A DNA stretch of 64,000 nt from Callipepla californica brunnescens (taxonomy: Eukaryota > Chordata > Aves > Galliformes > Odontophoridae): contig JALIRH010000026.1 in assembly GCA_023055505.1 (NCBI GenBank), positions 11,019,106 to 11,083,105 on the forward strand, in the 5' to 3' direction. Positions 1 to 11,334 of this stretch are shown here, in pieces. Below the pieces are notes generated by a model, which worked only from the letters and a program-made list of their open reading frames with translations, was not told where the DNA came from and did no database searches. Numbering within the stretch: position 1 is the first letter of the stretch; every line of letters starts with the position of its first letter. The position numbers were made by a program, and so were the translations under genes.

Positions 1-98
1 GTCTGAAACAATCCTGGGTGATGAGCATGCTTGAGCAGAGAGGTTGGACTAGCTCATCTCCAGAGGCTTTTTCCAACCTCAACCGTTCTGTGTCTCTT
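1..98 (+). mobile_element. CR1 LINE 3' end (truncated by window start)
   Basis: The stretch reads ggttggactagctcatctcc, then a Ttccaacctcaac motif and a final attctgtg-like octamer (ccgttctgtg). This is the conserved 3' untranslated end of avian CR1 retrotransposons on the + strand. Only the last ~100 bases lie in the window, so the 5' limit is unknown. It is divergent from the better-preserved copy near 14280, which suggests an older insertion. Confidence 0.75.
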
Positions 99-377
99 TG
101 AGAATTTCACAGAAGTAAAGAAAAAAATTATATGGTGGAAATATCACAATTACAGTATCAATAATGTCCATGAAGTATTGTATTCTTGCATTTATCTTTG
201 CAAAAGCACTGGTCAGGTAGAACTTTGCATACACGCTCGATGAAAATGTTTGTTAACAGGTGCAGGTAATTGCCTCTAGGCAAAAAACCTTTGGATTTAG
301 AGATATTTCTCAGTATTGACCGCTAAATAATTGACCCAGATGTCTACACGTTTTCTCTGTCAATTTTTATGGATTAG

Positions 378-412
378 AAAGCTCTAGAGAACAAGTAGAA
401 CATGCTGAACAG
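378..412 (+). CDS. Candidate short internal exon (charged helix)
   Basis: A 35-base segment follows a tttttatggattag acceptor and ends at a near-consensus donor (CAG|gtaagt). Only one frame is open: two bases completing a codon, then SSREQVEHAEQ, ending in phase 0. Phase 0 matches the next candidate exon at 596. The peptide is charged and could form a helix. The segment is short enough to be open by chance, so the main support is the strong donor and the phase match. No gene family was recognised. Confidence 0.3.
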
Positions 413-595
413 GTAAGTAAAGCTGTATTGTTATTAAGTAAAATCTCTAGGAAGGTTGTGTTGATATAAGGTGCTCTTTTGAGATTGTGTGAGCAGGATC
501 AACAGGTAGACATTTGCTGAAAGCAGGAGATAAAGATAGTATGTAACTGTATGCTCTAAAATTTTCTATATTTAAAAGAATATTTTTGGTTGTAG

Positions 596-670
596 GTGTT
601 GAAGACAAAACGAAGGGACAGTATTATAGACGAGGTTTGTTCAAACTACAGCTGTGACAAGAAAGAAAAG
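596..670 (+). CDS. Candidate internal exon, 25 codons, phase 0-0
   Basis: The acceptor is tttttggttgtag and the donor AAAAG|gtatga. The 75 bases between are open in phase 0 and read VLKTKRRDSIIDE followed by VCSNYSCDKKEK. The peptide is basic at the start, has two cysteines four residues apart, and ends lysine-rich. It joins in phase with the candidate at 378-412 upstream and with the one at 11254 downstream. The basic KRRD followed by IIDE and cysteines recalls insulin-family A chains only superficially: the cysteine spacing is wrong. No family assigned. Confidence 0.35.
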
Positions 671-885
671 GTATGACAACCACAAGCAGTGGCCTTCACT
701 CAATCATAAATGCTTTTGAATGAAATCCTATAAATCTTCATTGTATTCATAGGTAGTTGAATTTTGGCTTGAATGAACTGAAAGCCTTCATGAACAGAGC
801 AGGGAAATTGGATTTTCTCCCCATGTTATTCTCCTGTGCGGTAGTGGCTTGGCCATTGCCACCCGTAGAGCACTTCAGTGCACTG

Positions 886-3800
886 GTGATAAAGTTTGAA
901 GAGGAATCCCCAAAGTTTTGGTTAGTCCATTTAATAAATCACATACAAGAAAAAAGAATATTCCCTTAAGCCAAAGGGAAGTGATAAAAAGTGAAGTATG
1001 TGGGTCCATCTGGTCAGAGTCTCATAAAAATGTGTTTACTCTTTGTTTTACAAACCCTCTCTGTGTTGATATGACATAATTCTCTATAAAGGTAGGAATA
1101 CTGTGCATACACAACTATGAGTTCGTATGAGATACAGTGAATATCCCATGGGAGAGAACAAGATGTAATTTAAAGTTGGAACAAGAAGTGATTTATGAAG
1201 ATCGTTGTCTTACTGGTTCAGATTCTTTCCATATGTTGTAGAAACCCATTTTTGTACGGTATGCCTACAATGTGTAGCAAAATCATTTCTACATAAGTTT
1301 TGTCCTTTAAAATGTTTCGGTTTAAAAACAGCGATGTGTTTTTATCTCATCTGTGATAGCTTACTTTTATTGAAAGTATGCTTTAACATGGCAGATTTTG
1401 AGATGACTTTACTGAAGTTTGGTTTGGTTGACAATAAACCTAGAAGTACTTCTGATGCTAAAATATCCTACTGCATTGGATTTATAGCTTTACTTCTGTA
1501 TCATGCTTAGGTGATATGCAGTATGCCCTGAATCATACTTAAAGCCCTGAAGGAACTTTCCGACTATGAAAGGAATAGATTTTTTTTTTTCTTACCAGCT
1601 GCAGCAGCTTAGAATTCTATATCACATTTTGTTTTAGAAATTATTTGAAGATGGAACTACTCATATTAAAGTTATAGGAACATGATTATTAAGAATACAT
1701 TACTGTGTGAGGCATTAAAATATTCAATTTAATTTACTGTAATGTATAAAATACTTCTATTGCAGGAAACTTTATTACTGATGGCTTAGTAAGTGAAGGG
1801 ACATTTATTAATCAAATAAATCAACACCACCCATGGCAACATGCCCCTGAAGTATCTACTGAGGAGATATAGATGAAAAAAAGCATGAGGAAAAAATTAT
1901 CTTGTGTGTGCTCTTTCTGCTTGCAATTTTCTAGAATGTATTCATTATTCAGTAGTATTCACCAGTGTCTGCAGAGTAGTTTGGCTTGTAGTTTGTTCAG
2001 AAGCAATTTGTAAAGAGCATCAAAATGTACTTCAAAAGAAGAGTATTTTTCACTAGTTGAGGGAACCAGTTTTTTGTTCTCTTTGGTCCCCTTACCAAAA
2101 CAGTCCATGGATCACAAAAGACAACCAAGTGTTACAGTGATACAAATTAATAATAGTAGGAATCACCTATGGTATTCCTGTAGCTTGACTTTGGACCCTC
2201 CATAATGACCTCCACAGACTTCAGTGGTATTCAGAAAAAAACTTGAAATCTATTTTTCACCACAAACATTTGAGACCACCACTTTAAAACACATTAGGCA
2301 CATTTTCTGTACTCATATTTTACAACTCTTTGCTTCAGTGTCTGTCTCCCATTCAACATTTTGCTAGAGTATCTGTTGAAAGTAAATTGTAAAGAAGATA
2401 CAAACCCACCTGAAAATAATCGAGGACTTGAACAGATATAATTAAGAAATAGTGTTTTCCTGTAAATGTGACCTAGGGCCTATGTTTTATGTATTTCCCC
2501 CCATCTTTCTGTTTTGTAAGCATTCTAGCTGTGAAGCTGCACACGAAAGCACAAACTAAGACCATCAGTATCATAATCTTGCTTTGGAAGTGTTTAAAAT
2601 ATTTTCTGAAAGATCTCATAAGTGCTAAAAAATAGTAATTCACTTCCTTGATTAATTTAATCAAAAATACACATGCAGTCTGAATAAGAGCTGTGGTTTG
2701 TTTGTTCTGTTGTTGCTGTCTTTGTTTACCTTGCTCATTGTGCAGTAGGCTAGTTTGAGCACACTGAGTATCACAGTAGCAAGACATCTTCCATTGTGCT
2801 CATGCATACTCTGAACACATTCATGCCATGTTGTTCTTCAGATATCCACACCATGTGATCTTGCTGCTGGGGATGGGTGAACAAGTGTGTCTGTAAACCT
2901 TTAACATCTGCTATAACCATGAGTGGTTTGCTGGATGGACTCACCAGCAGGTAGGACAACTAGTTCCTCCTGCTACCACTAGCAAGCCACTGTTGCTGAT
3001 GTGCAGAGAATTGTTAATGTATCTTTTGGGGCTTGAAAAAAGTTGAGTCAGACAAATAGGTATTTTCCTTATGGCCTACTCTTTCCAAAGCAGCTGTGAA
3101 AGCAGCTTCTGCATGCATAGGATACAAGGCATATTTGCTGAACAGGTTTTCCATTACTCATTTTCATTTTTATGTTTTCAAAGCATGAAGTTTATTCGTG
3201 GTCAGGAGACTGAAGAACAGTGACTTGTTCTGCTCTCAGAAGAGGATCTGAAGTGAAAATGAAATGAAAGGTGAGTGGATAGAATACTGGTTATCTGAGC
3301 AGGAATTATTACAGTCACGTATTACGGTATTACACTTTCTTATAGAGAAGCAGCACTGAGTCAGTGTTTGCACTCAGGCACCAGCCCACTGACCATGCAT
3401 TCGAGATTTATGAGTGTGTCGGGTGGCAAATTCTGAACAAGTCCACAGTTGACTCTTCCAGGTTTTTGTGGGCGCTTAAAATAATCATCAGCTCCTTTCT
3501 GCTGCTTGTTGAACCACTAGAAATCCCGTCCCACTCTGTTCTCTCTCTCTAATGTCAATCAGTTCCGCTTCTTTCCTTTCACTGAGAGATACAGCTGATT
3601 AAATAGGAAATTCCACATCACAGCACTGGGAGAGCCTCTTCCAGAATCGTTCCTGGCCAAAGACTGCTCTTCTCATTGCTAATCTGGGCTTACCTTTTGC
3701 CTGATGCTTCTCTGCTTCAAAAGGATCTGTGTAACTCTCCTCTTTTCCATTGAGGCACATAATCACGCACTAGTTTTTCTGACTCAGTATTGGGTCTTCT

Positions 3801-4175
3801 TCATTGAGTTCATTTAGGTCCTCAGTAGGAATGAAAGTGGAAACCAAATGCATCCTCAGGACGATTATTTTTCGTGAAAGTTCTCTGTTGACTCATGAAA
3901 CTGGTTAGCTAAGCTGGAGGAAGAATAACCAGGGATTAAAGTTCTCCTTTCTAGGAATACAGTTTTCATTTAAGTGGTGTACAGCAGAATTTTCTCCAAG
4001 AGCTGCAGTGTGTGGAAGATATGTAACATGACCTTTTGTCATGGTCTTTGCTTGTCTATCGTCAGCTGTTTACTAGATTCTGGTTTCAAAATCTTTGTTA
4101 ACCGCAATAGTTTAAGGAGAGGAACAAACATCTTGTATTTAAAATTTAGAACAGGCTTTATGGTGCTGATGCTTA
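886..4175. other. No recognisable gene or repeat (intron-like)
   Basis: AT-rich sequence with scattered chance ORFs up to about 100 codons (for example 1205-1510 on +), none with convincing splice borders or protein character. A possible splice pair at 3240-3271 encloses stops in all frames. Nothing else supported. Confidence 0.5.
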
Positions 4176-4216
4176 GGCGGGGGGGGGGTGGGGGGTGGGG
4201 GGGTGGAGGGAGGCGG
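4176..4216 (+). other. G-rich tract, G-quadruplex candidate
   Basis: The + strand has a run of eleven or so G, then runs of six, seven and three G separated by single T or short TGGA/A spacers, ending in ggcgg. At least four G3+ runs with 1-nt loops meet the usual G-quadruplex pattern. It lies in otherwise AT-rich DNA and 40 bases upstream of a CR1 tail. Confidence 0.8.
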
Positions 4217-4256
4217 AATCGTAATTACTTGCATACCTTTGCTTTGAGAGTTAGTT

Positions 4257-4321
4257 CATAGAATGATAAAATCGTTGAACTTGGACGGGCCCGCAAGAGG
4301 CCATCCTTTCCAACTGCTTGA
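4257..4321 (-). mobile_element. Short CR1 3' end fragment
   Basis: On the + strand it begins tcatagaatgataaaatcgt and continues ttgaacttgg...catcctttccaactgc, the reverse complement of a CR1 3' end. Only about 65 bases are recognisable, so this is a severely 5'-truncated, diverged insertion. Confidence 0.65.
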
Positions 4322-7300
4322 TCATATGGGAATTGTTGATACATTCAGAAGGAAAGCTCTTGTTTGGACATACGCACTCTGGAAGCAAATGTGTATCGCC
4401 CCTCTTCTACAGCAGGTGGCGCTGAGTCCCTGAAATGCACTCTGTATTTGATGCTCCTGCGGTTTCACATCACAGGTTCTGCAGAAGCTGTGGAAGATGT
4501 CCTGCTAACATCGTTGTCCTTTGATACCAGTTGTTTAAAAGCAAGGTGACAGCCCACAAAACAGAGGATGAAAGGTGAGAAGCAAGAAAGGAATTTTTGG
4601 AATCACTTAAATACTTAAATTCGGTAGGTTATAAGGACTGTCATTGCTGCAGTCTTCCACTCCTTGGAATGACCATGATACAGGAAAGGGTGTGACTGCT
4701 GTTCAGAGCTTCCTATTCTTTGTAGGAAGTACTTTCCAGAGTTGGGAACTGCGTACAACAAATTCATTTAAATATAGCAAAATTATACATTAACGTAAAT
4801 GAAATCAGTGTATGGAAATAGCTGGTTCACAGATGAGCAGAAACAGTGATGATTTTCACAAAAAAATAAAAAGCACCAAAAGTTGTATTGAATTACGGTC
4901 AGATTTTGGAGCTTTTTATAATTTACAGGAAAGGTTTTTCAGTTCACAGCAGGATTTTGTAGCACTAACATTTTGTCTCATTCCTGCCAAAGCATGACTT
5001 TAATTTGTCTAATTTGTCCTATCTAACAGAACATGAGGATTTCAGAAGTGATATCATACTTACGCTGGCTGCCTATTCTAGTGACTAAAACAGGCAAGAC
5101 TAATATTTAGAACTGTAATGTATGGTTTGGAGCATTAGTAATGCAGACCTGATAGGCTTTGGCTTCCTGTGAAGTTAATGGACAAAGTAGATGTGGGCCA
5201 TGAAACTAAGAAAAGTGGGAAGGATGTAAATGTTACGAAGAAACCAAGGATGAAATGTCATGTGTCATTAGCCATAATAGCAAGTGGGATTCGAGGCAGA
5301 CTGTAAATCTAATTATTCTTAGTAATGAAAATATAAAAATGGTGTTAGAAAAAAAATTCTCTAACCATGTTTTGCGAGTATCTGTGCAAGTTGATATTGT
5401 TTTGTGTCTTTCAGAGATTTTTTTACTCGTGGTTTACCTGTGATTTCTGTAACTAATGTGGATTTTTGGTCTAATAGTCATGACATAAGAAAACAGGAGG
5501 GAGACTTTGTGATAGAAATAAGAACTAAGTCCTAAGTAAATTTCTTCTGAATGGTGGCAGAGCTAAATTCGCCCATCACTAGAAAAAGCTGAATTCAGGA
5601 GCAAGTTGAACTATGATAGAGTGCTTGTCTGCCAAGAGCTGTATGGTTCTTCTTTTCAACTAGTACTGTGCAGTTGCTTCTGCATGAGATCTATTGATGG
5701 CTATTACAAATTCATCTTCATGAAATCTGAGCAGAAAGGCGTCTAATTTGTCAGTCACATTTTCACAATTTTATTTGTATGGCACACTTGCTCTTAGTTT
5801 ACATGTAGACTGAGCACACAATTGTATTTTTATATTTAACTTAGAAGTAATGGTTCCATATACTCATTATTTGAAAGAGGAGCAACCTGCTGTTGTGACA
5901 TCATCTCTCTTCAGTACCATCCAATCTGGATTCCATTTTCCTGGCTGTATTGTGTACATGTTAATGAACCTGCAAATCCATTGAAAATAAGATATCATTT
6001 TCATTTTAGAGAAAAAGCAGTTAATAACTTTTTTGTCTTTCCTGTCTTCAAGAAAATGCACTTTCTAACTTTGTCTAACCTAAAAATACTGGGTTTGACT
6101 TTCCCCTGCTTTCCATTCTGAATAGCTATGATCCTTCATGCCAAGAGGTTTTAATATATTAATGTGTCAGAAACAGTGGCGTTTAAGATCTATTTGTCCA
6201 GCAAATAGATGATAGGTAAGTCTTATCTATTAATTTTGAACATGGCTCCTGCTCAACCTCACACAAAGGCATAATATTGAATTAATGGCATAAATAGTTA
6301 CAGAACATACAACCCCAAAAACTGAGTTCAAACAAAGACACTTAATACTGGTAAACTGCTGATACATTTGCTGGGTTTAATAATCCTTTGTACTACCACT
6401 GAAAGGAAATAGAGTAAAAAAATCCTATCTAAACCCATTTTGTGTTATCAGTGTACGCTGCCAGTCAAAAATGGTTTTAGTTAGATTTAGTAGATTCTTA
6501 GAATAAGTGCTAATAAACCCTGTACCGAGTAACAAATAGTAAGCTATGATGTACAGTTGAAACTTTGAGCCTGCCACAAATCCCAGAAGCTTGCATTCCC
6601 AAAAGAAGTGCTTTCCATCAAATGCCAAACAAAAATAACTTTTCAGCATAATATGTCTCTGGAGTGTAGCAAAATACCAGCCCTCTTACAACAGTTATGG
6701 AGGAGAAAGTTAGTAAATAGTCATCAGTCTCCAACTTCTTATTGAAGACCCAGCCAATAACCATTGTGCCTAGGTGGTGGCGAGGAGATCAAGGTTATTT
6801 TCATCTTTTGTATGTGACAAATTCCTCTGTTCTCCAGATTAAATGAAATAAAGCCCTTCAGTGCATCTGGTATAATAAAGTTATGCCATTACCCCCTTCC
6901 ATTCCAGATGAAGCAATCAGAATTGAACACTTCTTCCTTACAGCTGCTGCTGCTGCTTCTTTTGATCAAAATTGCTCTGTGTTCTTTTTAACTGTAAATC
7001 TGAAGGAGGAAGTGTTTTAGGAGATGGAATAGACATGCATCACCCTCTTTGGTAAATGTTCAAGGCTTTCTATGCTCTGGTGTTTGCAAAAAAACCCTCT
7101 GCATATTTCAAGGTCTCAGATGTTTTTCCTTATTTAAAGGGATTTTCCACAGCAAAATCTTCAAGTATATCATGCATACTATTCAAACCAAATGAATTGA
7201 CATTAGGAGTTCAAACAGAATAAAACCAACATTTTTTTTAGAATCTTAACGGAACTCACATTACTAGGCTTTGTTTTGAGCACAATCTACAAAGGAATAA

Positions 7301-7517
7301 ATAAGCTATTAGGGCACCAGAGTTTTTTAGGAAGAGGAAAGTATTTGTCCTATTGAAGAAATCAGTTCCACAGAATTTGTTTCACTGTCAAATTGTCTGG
7401 GAAAGCAAGTCTATTAGGATTCTTTCAAGCTAGCAGAGTTTTATCAAGACAGCTTTGTGTTTAGTTGAATAACATTATGTATGTTATTCAATAGAAGTTA
7501 ACCTAAAACATTCTGGT
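4322..7517. other. No recognisable gene or repeat (intron-like)
   Basis: Mostly AT-rich. 4360-4550 is locally richer in GC and holds an open frame ending at an AAG|gtgaca donor, but its phase does not fit the other exon candidates. Otherwise I see only chance ORFs. Confidence 0.5.
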
Positions 7518-8456
7518 AATCATAGAATGGCCTGAGTTGAAAAGGACCTCAGAGATCATGTAGTTTCATTCCCCTGCTATGGGCAGGGTCACCAACCCAG
7601 AGCTGCCTCCAGCCTTGCCTTGAATGCCTCTGGGGATGGGGCATCTGCAACCTCTCTGCATGACCTTTTCACTGTTGCCACCTTCTGAGTGGAAAACTTT
7701 CTCCTAACATCTAACCTGAATCTCCTGTTTTAGTTTAAAAACTATTCCATCTTGTCTTGTTGTTATCAACCCACGTAAACAGTCATTCCCCCTCCTGTTT
7801 ATACACTCCCTTCAAATACTGGAAGGCCACAATGAGAAGGCCCTGGAGCCTTCTCTTCTCCAAGTTAAACAAGCCTAGTTCCCCCAACCTTTCTTCATAA
7901 GAGGAGTGCTCTAGCCCTCTGATAATTTTAGTGGCCCTCCTCTGGATCTCTTCCAGGTGCTCTGCATTTTTCTTGTGTTGGGGACCCCAGGTCTGGACAC
8001 AGTACTCTAGATGGGGCCTCACAGTAGCTGAGTAGAGGGGGACAATCATCTCTTTCTCTCTGCTGGCCACCCCTTTTTTTTTTTTTTATGTTGCCCAGGA
8101 TATAGTTGGCCTTCCAGGCTGCAAGCATGCACCGCTTACTCATATCCTGCTTCTCATCCACCAGGACCCCTAAGTCCTTCTCTGCAGGGCTGCTCTCAAG
8201 GAGTTTTTACCCCCAGTCTGTGTCAATACCCAGATTGCCCTGGCCTGAGTGCAATGCCATGCACTCAGCCTTGTTGAATCTCATTAGGTTCACATGAGCC
8301 CACTTCCCCAGCCTGTCCAGGTCCCTCTGGATGGCTTCCCTTCCCTCTAACATATCGACTGCACCACTCAGCCTGGTGTTGTCTGCAAGGTTGCTGAGGG
8401 TGCACTTGATTCCATCATCTATGTCATTGGTAAAGATGTTGAAGAGAAAGATACAT
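7518..8456 (-). mobile_element. CR1 LINE, 5'-truncated, minus strand
   Basis: The + strand begins with aatcatagaatggcctgagt, the reverse of the CR1 3' terminus, and continues through the C-terminal part of ORF2 to about 8456, where it stops abruptly (5' truncation). Minus-strand translation gives recognisable CR1 reverse-transcriptase C-terminal motifs: [44 protein letters not shown] and [19 protein letters not shown]. It is interrupted by frameshifts, including a poly-A/T tract at 8073-8088. Non-functional copy. Confidence 0.9.
7783..8456 (-). pseudogene. CR1 ORF2 (reverse transcriptase C-terminal part), broken
   Basis: Remnant of the CR1 ORF2 polyprotein inside the 7518-8456 copy. The longest intact stretch is 7783-8070 (95 codons) and covers the region after the RT fingers/palm, with the [13 protein letters not shown] and [11 protein letters not shown] signatures. 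Upstream pieces, on the other side of the homopolymer at 8073-8088, match the CR1 region from the NIFTNDI-type motif through the diverged FADD-equivalent, in shifted frames with substitutions. The endonuclease and most of the RT are absent. It cannot encode an active protein. Confidence 0.85.
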
Positions 8457-9385
8457 TCAGAGCAAGTGCTGGTACATAGGCTGCACTTTCAGATAACTAT
8501 TTTTCTGAACATTTTGTGTCAGCGATGCTTTCTTTTATTTGCTGCTGTAATACCACCTTCAGTGATTTTTCTGGGTCTGAGATATGGGTGTATGCTATGA
8601 GCTGAATGAAGATAGAATCACAATTTGATAGTGGCTTGGAGAGGGGAGGATGAGAAGAAAGGTGTTATGTTCCTCACTGATTTGTGCATGAGAAGAACTT
8701 TTCCCATGGTTTTGCACCTGGGACTAAAAATGATTCTGTGACGTTAGACCTGGTAATCTCCATGGTCCCAAGAATATGGTTATTATAAATTTCCTTTTGG
8801 GCCTGTAGGATCAGGTGTGCTTCACTTCATTGCCATTTACCCATTATTGCTGGTCACTAAAAGATTCTCTTTCCACCTGTGATTCTTGGGATACCAACTC
8901 TCCTGTCCAATCCGTTTGTTCGAATACTGTTCCATCATAGCCTGGTAGTTTTTGGACAGCCTAGGATGATATGGAGGAAAACTGAATGCTTGTTCACAGG
9001 TCCTGCTTTACTCTCCCATCTGCCATATAATTGTTTGATGAATTAGACCACTATCTATAGCTTGATAAAAATATGCAAACTCTATTTGGAAGAGACGACA
9101 CAGTTAAAAACTTTTTAAAAAGCATGTAGGCCATGGACTGTGAGAAAACATCAGGATTTTTGTTACAAAATAAAACCTACAAAATCTCTCTCTGATTTGA
9201 ATAGTTTGCTGTAGGTAGTCACAGATTCTAATTTCCTCTATTTTGTGCTTCTCAAGTTGAGCTTCTCTGAAAGCATTCCTTCTCTATGGCATATCCAAGG
9301 TTTTGTAGCCAACCCGTTTTTTGCAGAGTCTTTCAGAGACACCATTCACACCCAGTCTCTTTTCTCTCTCAGCAATGCAAGTAGG
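8457..9385. other. No recognisable feature
   Basis: AT-rich unique sequence between the CR1 copy and the mariner element. No supported gene. Confidence 0.5.
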
Positions 9386-10198
9386 TTGCTCTGAAGATAA
9401 TATCTCCTATTTACTTCCACGGAAACTACAAAAAATAAATAAAGCACAGTAGCACTATTTGGTAGAGCAAATTCTCAGCTACAAGTCTCTTATTTTTTCA
9501 ACATAGTAATCACCATTAGCTATGCATTTTCACCAGTGATGAACAAGAGCCTGCATGCTGGGCTCGTGCAAATCTGCACTATCCAAAGTGAACCCACTGT
9601 TGTCACTGCTGAAACCATTCAGTGCCTCACTATGCCCAAATCCACTGTTTGGTCTCCATAAACATTCAGCAATGGCTGGTGAATGTCAATAGGTGCCATT
9701 TTTTCTGAAGTGAGGGATTCAGTGACCATTCAAAGGCCACTAGTTATGAACCTTCTCCTTGATCAGTTTCCTGGGATGCAAAGTCATATAACTACAGAGA
9801 ACTATTGTGTACATAGAAGACCACACATGCATAAAATTGCAGCTGATCTGAGCTGACTTTGAGCATTCCATCTTTCCACTGACGTTTTGTCTCAAACAGA
9901 AAAAAGGAGTGTTTCATATTAGCAGAAGGAGCTCCTACTCTGGACTGAGGAGGAAAAATAACTAGCCTTCACATAATGTTATGCTGAATGTAAAATGCAG
10001 GATGACATCCATTTATAATTTAAAGTTACAGCCAATTGTAAATGTTTTTTCCTGAAATCTTCATTGTGATGATTATTCTAAAAAAAAATCTTCTTTGGAG
10101 ATTTTGGATTTTTGATTAAGTGTTTAAATTAGAACATCTGCTTCTGATGTTGTGGGCCAACATAATAAAGTGGGAGGCATTACTTTTTGAGCAATCCT
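9386..10198 (-). mobile_element. Mariner-type element (Galluhop/Mariner1_GG-like)
   Basis: The left end ttgctctgaagataatatct and the reverse complement of the right end (ttgctcaaaaagtaatgcct) are imperfect terminal inverted repeats. The interior has the block ggaaactacaaaa...gagcaaattctcagctac and the ccaacataataaa(g/a) block next to the right repeat, which I associate with chicken Galluhop/Mariner1_GG mariners. A minus-strand ORF remnant (9619-9699) starts MAPIDIHQPLLNVYGDQTVD, the N-terminal helix-turn-helix part of the transposase. About 0.8 kb long, so a decayed, non-autonomous copy. Family name is from memory; the repeat structure and the match to 22055-22450 are seen directly. Confidence 0.75.
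9619..9699 (-). pseudogene. Mariner transposase N-terminal fragment
   Basis: Minus-strand reading begins MAPIDIHQPLLNVYGDQTVD, continues LGIVRH and hits a stop. The sequence resembles the DNA-binding N-terminus of Galluhop-type mariner transposases. The stop, and the lack of any DDE catalytic region in the remaining ~0.5 kb, show it is dead. The same MAPID start is present in the second copy (minus strand near 22219), where the following part is deleted. Confidence 0.6.
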
Positions 10199-11253
10199 TG
10201 TCATTCTCTCTGGGTTTGACAGGAGGCAGTTTTGAAACTCCTCCCATTAAAGATAGTCCTACATCTTTGGTGCTGTGAGTACCCCTTTGAAAGGCTATGC
10301 ACCTCCTTCTGTACCGACTGGTCTGCACGTTATCTGGCTTATTCTCATTTTGCTTCTTGCTGTGTTACGTTTCAATATGAAGTACCTTCATCATTCATTG
10401 GGTGCAATAAAATAATAGGATACTTGGATGAAGAAGAGTCTGGGAAAATGGACGCCCAGTATTTTTCCTAAAAGTATACCTAACATAAAATGAGACTAGC
10501 AAAATATATAGGAGGATTCCTGACCTCGGAAATCTAGGTTGGTTTACCTAATTCAGTGTTTTGTTTCTGTCAGCGCTCAACATTCAGTGCTTCAGGAGAA
10601 GGTGGAAAACAAAGAAAACGCTATGGTAGGAAATGTCTAGTGAAATCTATGTTTATATCCCTGTGTGATTTTGTGAAGTTAGCAGTTCATTGAAAATCAT
10701 CAAAGAAAAAGGTTCTGGAGATTGCACTGGAGATGGGAGTTTATATAGACAGAACACGAGATAAAGGTTTCTGGAGAAACCTAGACTCTGAGAAGCCACA
10801 AACTTAAAAGGAATACACAGAACTTTTTCTAGTGCTCCTTAACTGAATGTCTCATTCTGACTGCTTTAATCTCTGTCACCTGGGAAATGCTACATTTCAT
10901 CTTTTATTGGACAGACAAATACATTTTGAAGAAGTTGAGTAAAATAATAAGTAATCTCACTAGAAGTAGTTGTTGAGGTGTTATCTTCCTGCTAGTTTTC
11001 TTTTGAACTTTGTGACCTTGATTTTGGCTTTATCGTGTCTGTTATTGAATCTTAAGGTGAATTGGCCTCAAATCAGTCAGTTCTGATGATCAGAAGTGGA
11101 TGACAGTCCTGCTCTTGTTCTGTTATTAAATCTAGACCAGGAAGAATGTGTCACATAAGGAAATGAAGGTTCCTATGTCATTTTGGAAATTGTTCTTCAA
11201 CTTCACTTGTTCTTCTGGCTTTGTCATTGATATCTGAACCTTCTGCTGAGCAG
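10199..11253. other. No recognisable gene or repeat (intron-like)
   Basis: AT-rich with chance ORFs only, such as 10232-10471 on +, which straddles the sequence just outside the mariner end and has no family resemblance. Confidence 0.5.
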
Positions 11254-11334
11254 CATTACAGTCCAAGGAATAAAGCAGTCTTAGATGCCAGAGATTTAGA
11301 GTCCTCAGTGATTAAACTCACCAACTTAAGCAAG
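11254..11334 (+). CDS. Candidate internal exon, 27 codons, phase 0-0
   Basis: A pyrimidine-rich stretch ends in a tandem acceptor (ctgctgag|cag|). The donor is AGCAAG|gtgaga, close to consensus. In phase 0 the 81 bases read HYSPRNKAVLDARDLESS then VIKLTNLSK. Using the first AG would add one glutamine and keep frame. Both borders are phase 0, matching 596-670 before and 15899 or 28081 after. The frame is open further upstream, so the acceptor choice is uncertain. Family not recognised. Confidence 0.33.

Noticed and set aside
596..670. Resemblance of KRRDSIIDEVC...C to an insulin-family A chain
   Set aside because: The paired cysteines and spacing of the A chain are absent (C-x4-C instead of CC-x3-C), and no B-chain-like segment is nearby.
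757..885. 43-codon frame after a weak acceptor, 86 bases after the exon at 596-670
   Set aside because: The nearest consensus acceptor leads into a stop; the usable AG has a poor context, and the donor CTG|gtgata is weak.
3240..3271. Splice-like pair (ttctgctctcag ... gtgagt) enclosing about 31 bases
   Set aside because: All three frames contain a stop, so it cannot be an internal coding exon; at most a non-coding or terminal exon with no other support.
4398..4546. 43-codon frame between a good acceptor (cccctcttctacag) and donor AAG|gtgaca
   Set aside because: It must be entered in phase 1 and left in phase 2, which conflicts with both neighbouring candidates. Kept out for lack of linkage, though the local GC is higher.
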